A DNA stretch of 15,074 nt, from positions 1-15,074 of the forward strand of contig JBNLCC010000150.1 in assembly GCA_050303615.1 (NCBI GenBank), in the 5' to 3' direction. Shown here piece by piece: positions 14,561 through 15,074 of the stretch; positions within the stretch are counted from its first letter, which is position 1; each line of letters opens with the position of its first letter. Source of the DNA: CAZDXJ01 sp050303615. GTDB lineage: Bacteria; Pseudomonadota; Gammaproteobacteria; Methylococcales; Methylomonadaceae. The notes under the pieces were generated by a model, which saw only the letters and a list, made by a program, of their open reading frames with translations, made no database searches and was not told where the DNA came from. The translations under genes were made by a program, and so were the position numbers.

Positions 14561-15074
14561 CATTTGACATTTAATTGTCTTTGCTCCAACACTTTTACCG
14601 CCCGACTGACAGTCGCATAACTGACTCCGAAATTGTCGCCGACTTCCATAAGCGTGTAATGACCACTTAAATAAGCGCGCGCCATACCGTCATGACGACT
14701 TTGATAACGCTCGGAATAATAACACAATGATTTTACCGGGGACCGTTTTTGTTTTTTGGGAATATCTTTTAGTGATTGTTCTGGGTCGATTTTACGCTGC
14801 ACTTCAGTGATAAAGTTATCGCTTCCCAAATAAATCTGGTTTTTTAATTGCTGCCATGGTGACGGCTGTCTTTTTCCGGCACTGACAAAATCACTGTAGC
14901 GTTGTTGGGCTTTTTGTTGAGTCTCCGCAAATCCGGCCAGTATCCAGTCGGTCGTCAAGCAAGGATGATTTTCAGCATAACCGGCCGTTGCCCGGTAACT
15001 GCTCCACGGCCAATTTTTTGCGCTTCTCACCATCTGTGCCCGAACCGGATTCAGAACAATATATCTGGCCAATT
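14551..15074 (-). CDS. REP-associated tyrosine (Y1/HUH) transposase, C-terminal part
   Basis: The visible 174 codons are the C-terminal part of a RAYT-type transposase, a single-copy, IS200/IS605-related protein thought to mobilise REP palindromes. The signature ARYIVLNPVRAQMV is followed by NWPWSSYRATAGY, the conserved segment after the catalytic core. Near the C-terminus a helix-turn-helix-like DNA-binding stretch reads YTLMEVGDNFGVSYATVSRAVKVLEQ (two blocks either side of GVSY). The catalytic HUH pair and tyrosine lie beyond the right edge, so activity cannot be judged. The frame continues to the last base with no start in view; an in-frame TTG at 15072 is only a codon. It ends VKCKA just within a 24-bp repeat. 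Confidence 0.88.
   Translation of the reverse strand, partial: LARYIVLNPVRAQMVRSAKNWPWSSYRATAGYAENHPCLTTDWILAGFAETQQKAQQRYSDFVSAGKRQPSPWQQLKNQIYLGSDNFITEVQRKIDPEQSLKDIPKKQKRSPVKSLCYYSERYQSRHDGMARAYLSGHYTLMEVGDNFGVSYATVSRAVKVLEQRQLNVKCKA

Overview
The window looks like a chromosomal segment of a gammaproteobacterium of moderate GC content. An IbpA-type Hsp20, a PhoP/PhoQ-like two-component pair, a b561-type cytochrome and a REP-associated transposase suggest this. A methanotroph of the order Methylococcales would fit the gene mix, but that placement is inference from general resemblance and no marker gene here proves it. No rRNA, tRNA, CRISPR array or phage module was seen.

Layout. Positions 1-2526, minus strand: a candidate promoter, a bacterioferritin, a sugar-type ABC substrate-binding lipoprotein and the start of a MalF/UgpA-type permease that runs off the left edge. 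The three genes are tightly packed and appear to share one transcript. Positions 2630-3654, minus strand: a stand-alone macro-domain protein and a small lipoprotein of unknown role. Positions 3655-4346 hold no convincing gene. Positions 4347-8888, plus strand: a three-gene operon with a 1067-residue protein that matches the animal phosphorylase kinase alpha/beta regulatory subunits from end to end, a glucokinase and a four-helix membrane protein. Positions 8885-10950, minus strand: a sensor kinase and its response regulator, converging on that operon with overlapping stop codons. Positions 11079-13653, minus strand: a cytochrome b561 followed by a metal-type P1B ATPase with an unusual TPCP transport motif. 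Positions 13815-14383, plus strand: ibpA behind a sigma-32-like promoter and a probable RNA thermometer. Positions 14411-15074: an 81-bp palindrome, a 24-bp direct repeat and the C-terminal part of a REP-associated (Y1/HUH family) transposase cut by the right edge.

How the genes fit together. The clearest theme is sugar and glucan metabolism: a sugar ABC importer on one side, and on the other a glucan-binding or glucan-hydrolysing (GH15-fold) phosphorylase-kinase-like protein translated together with glucokinase. The most remarkable item is the phosphorylase-kinase-like protein. It looks like the regulatory scaffold of a eukaryotic glycogen-control enzyme, in a bacterium, with no kinase (gamma) subunit next to it and a glucokinase as partner. 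Second-tier observations are a bacterioferritin without its heme methionine, the ATPase transport motif, the heat-shock thermometer and the REP-type repeat region. All homology statements come from recognising sequence patterns by eye; no database search was run.
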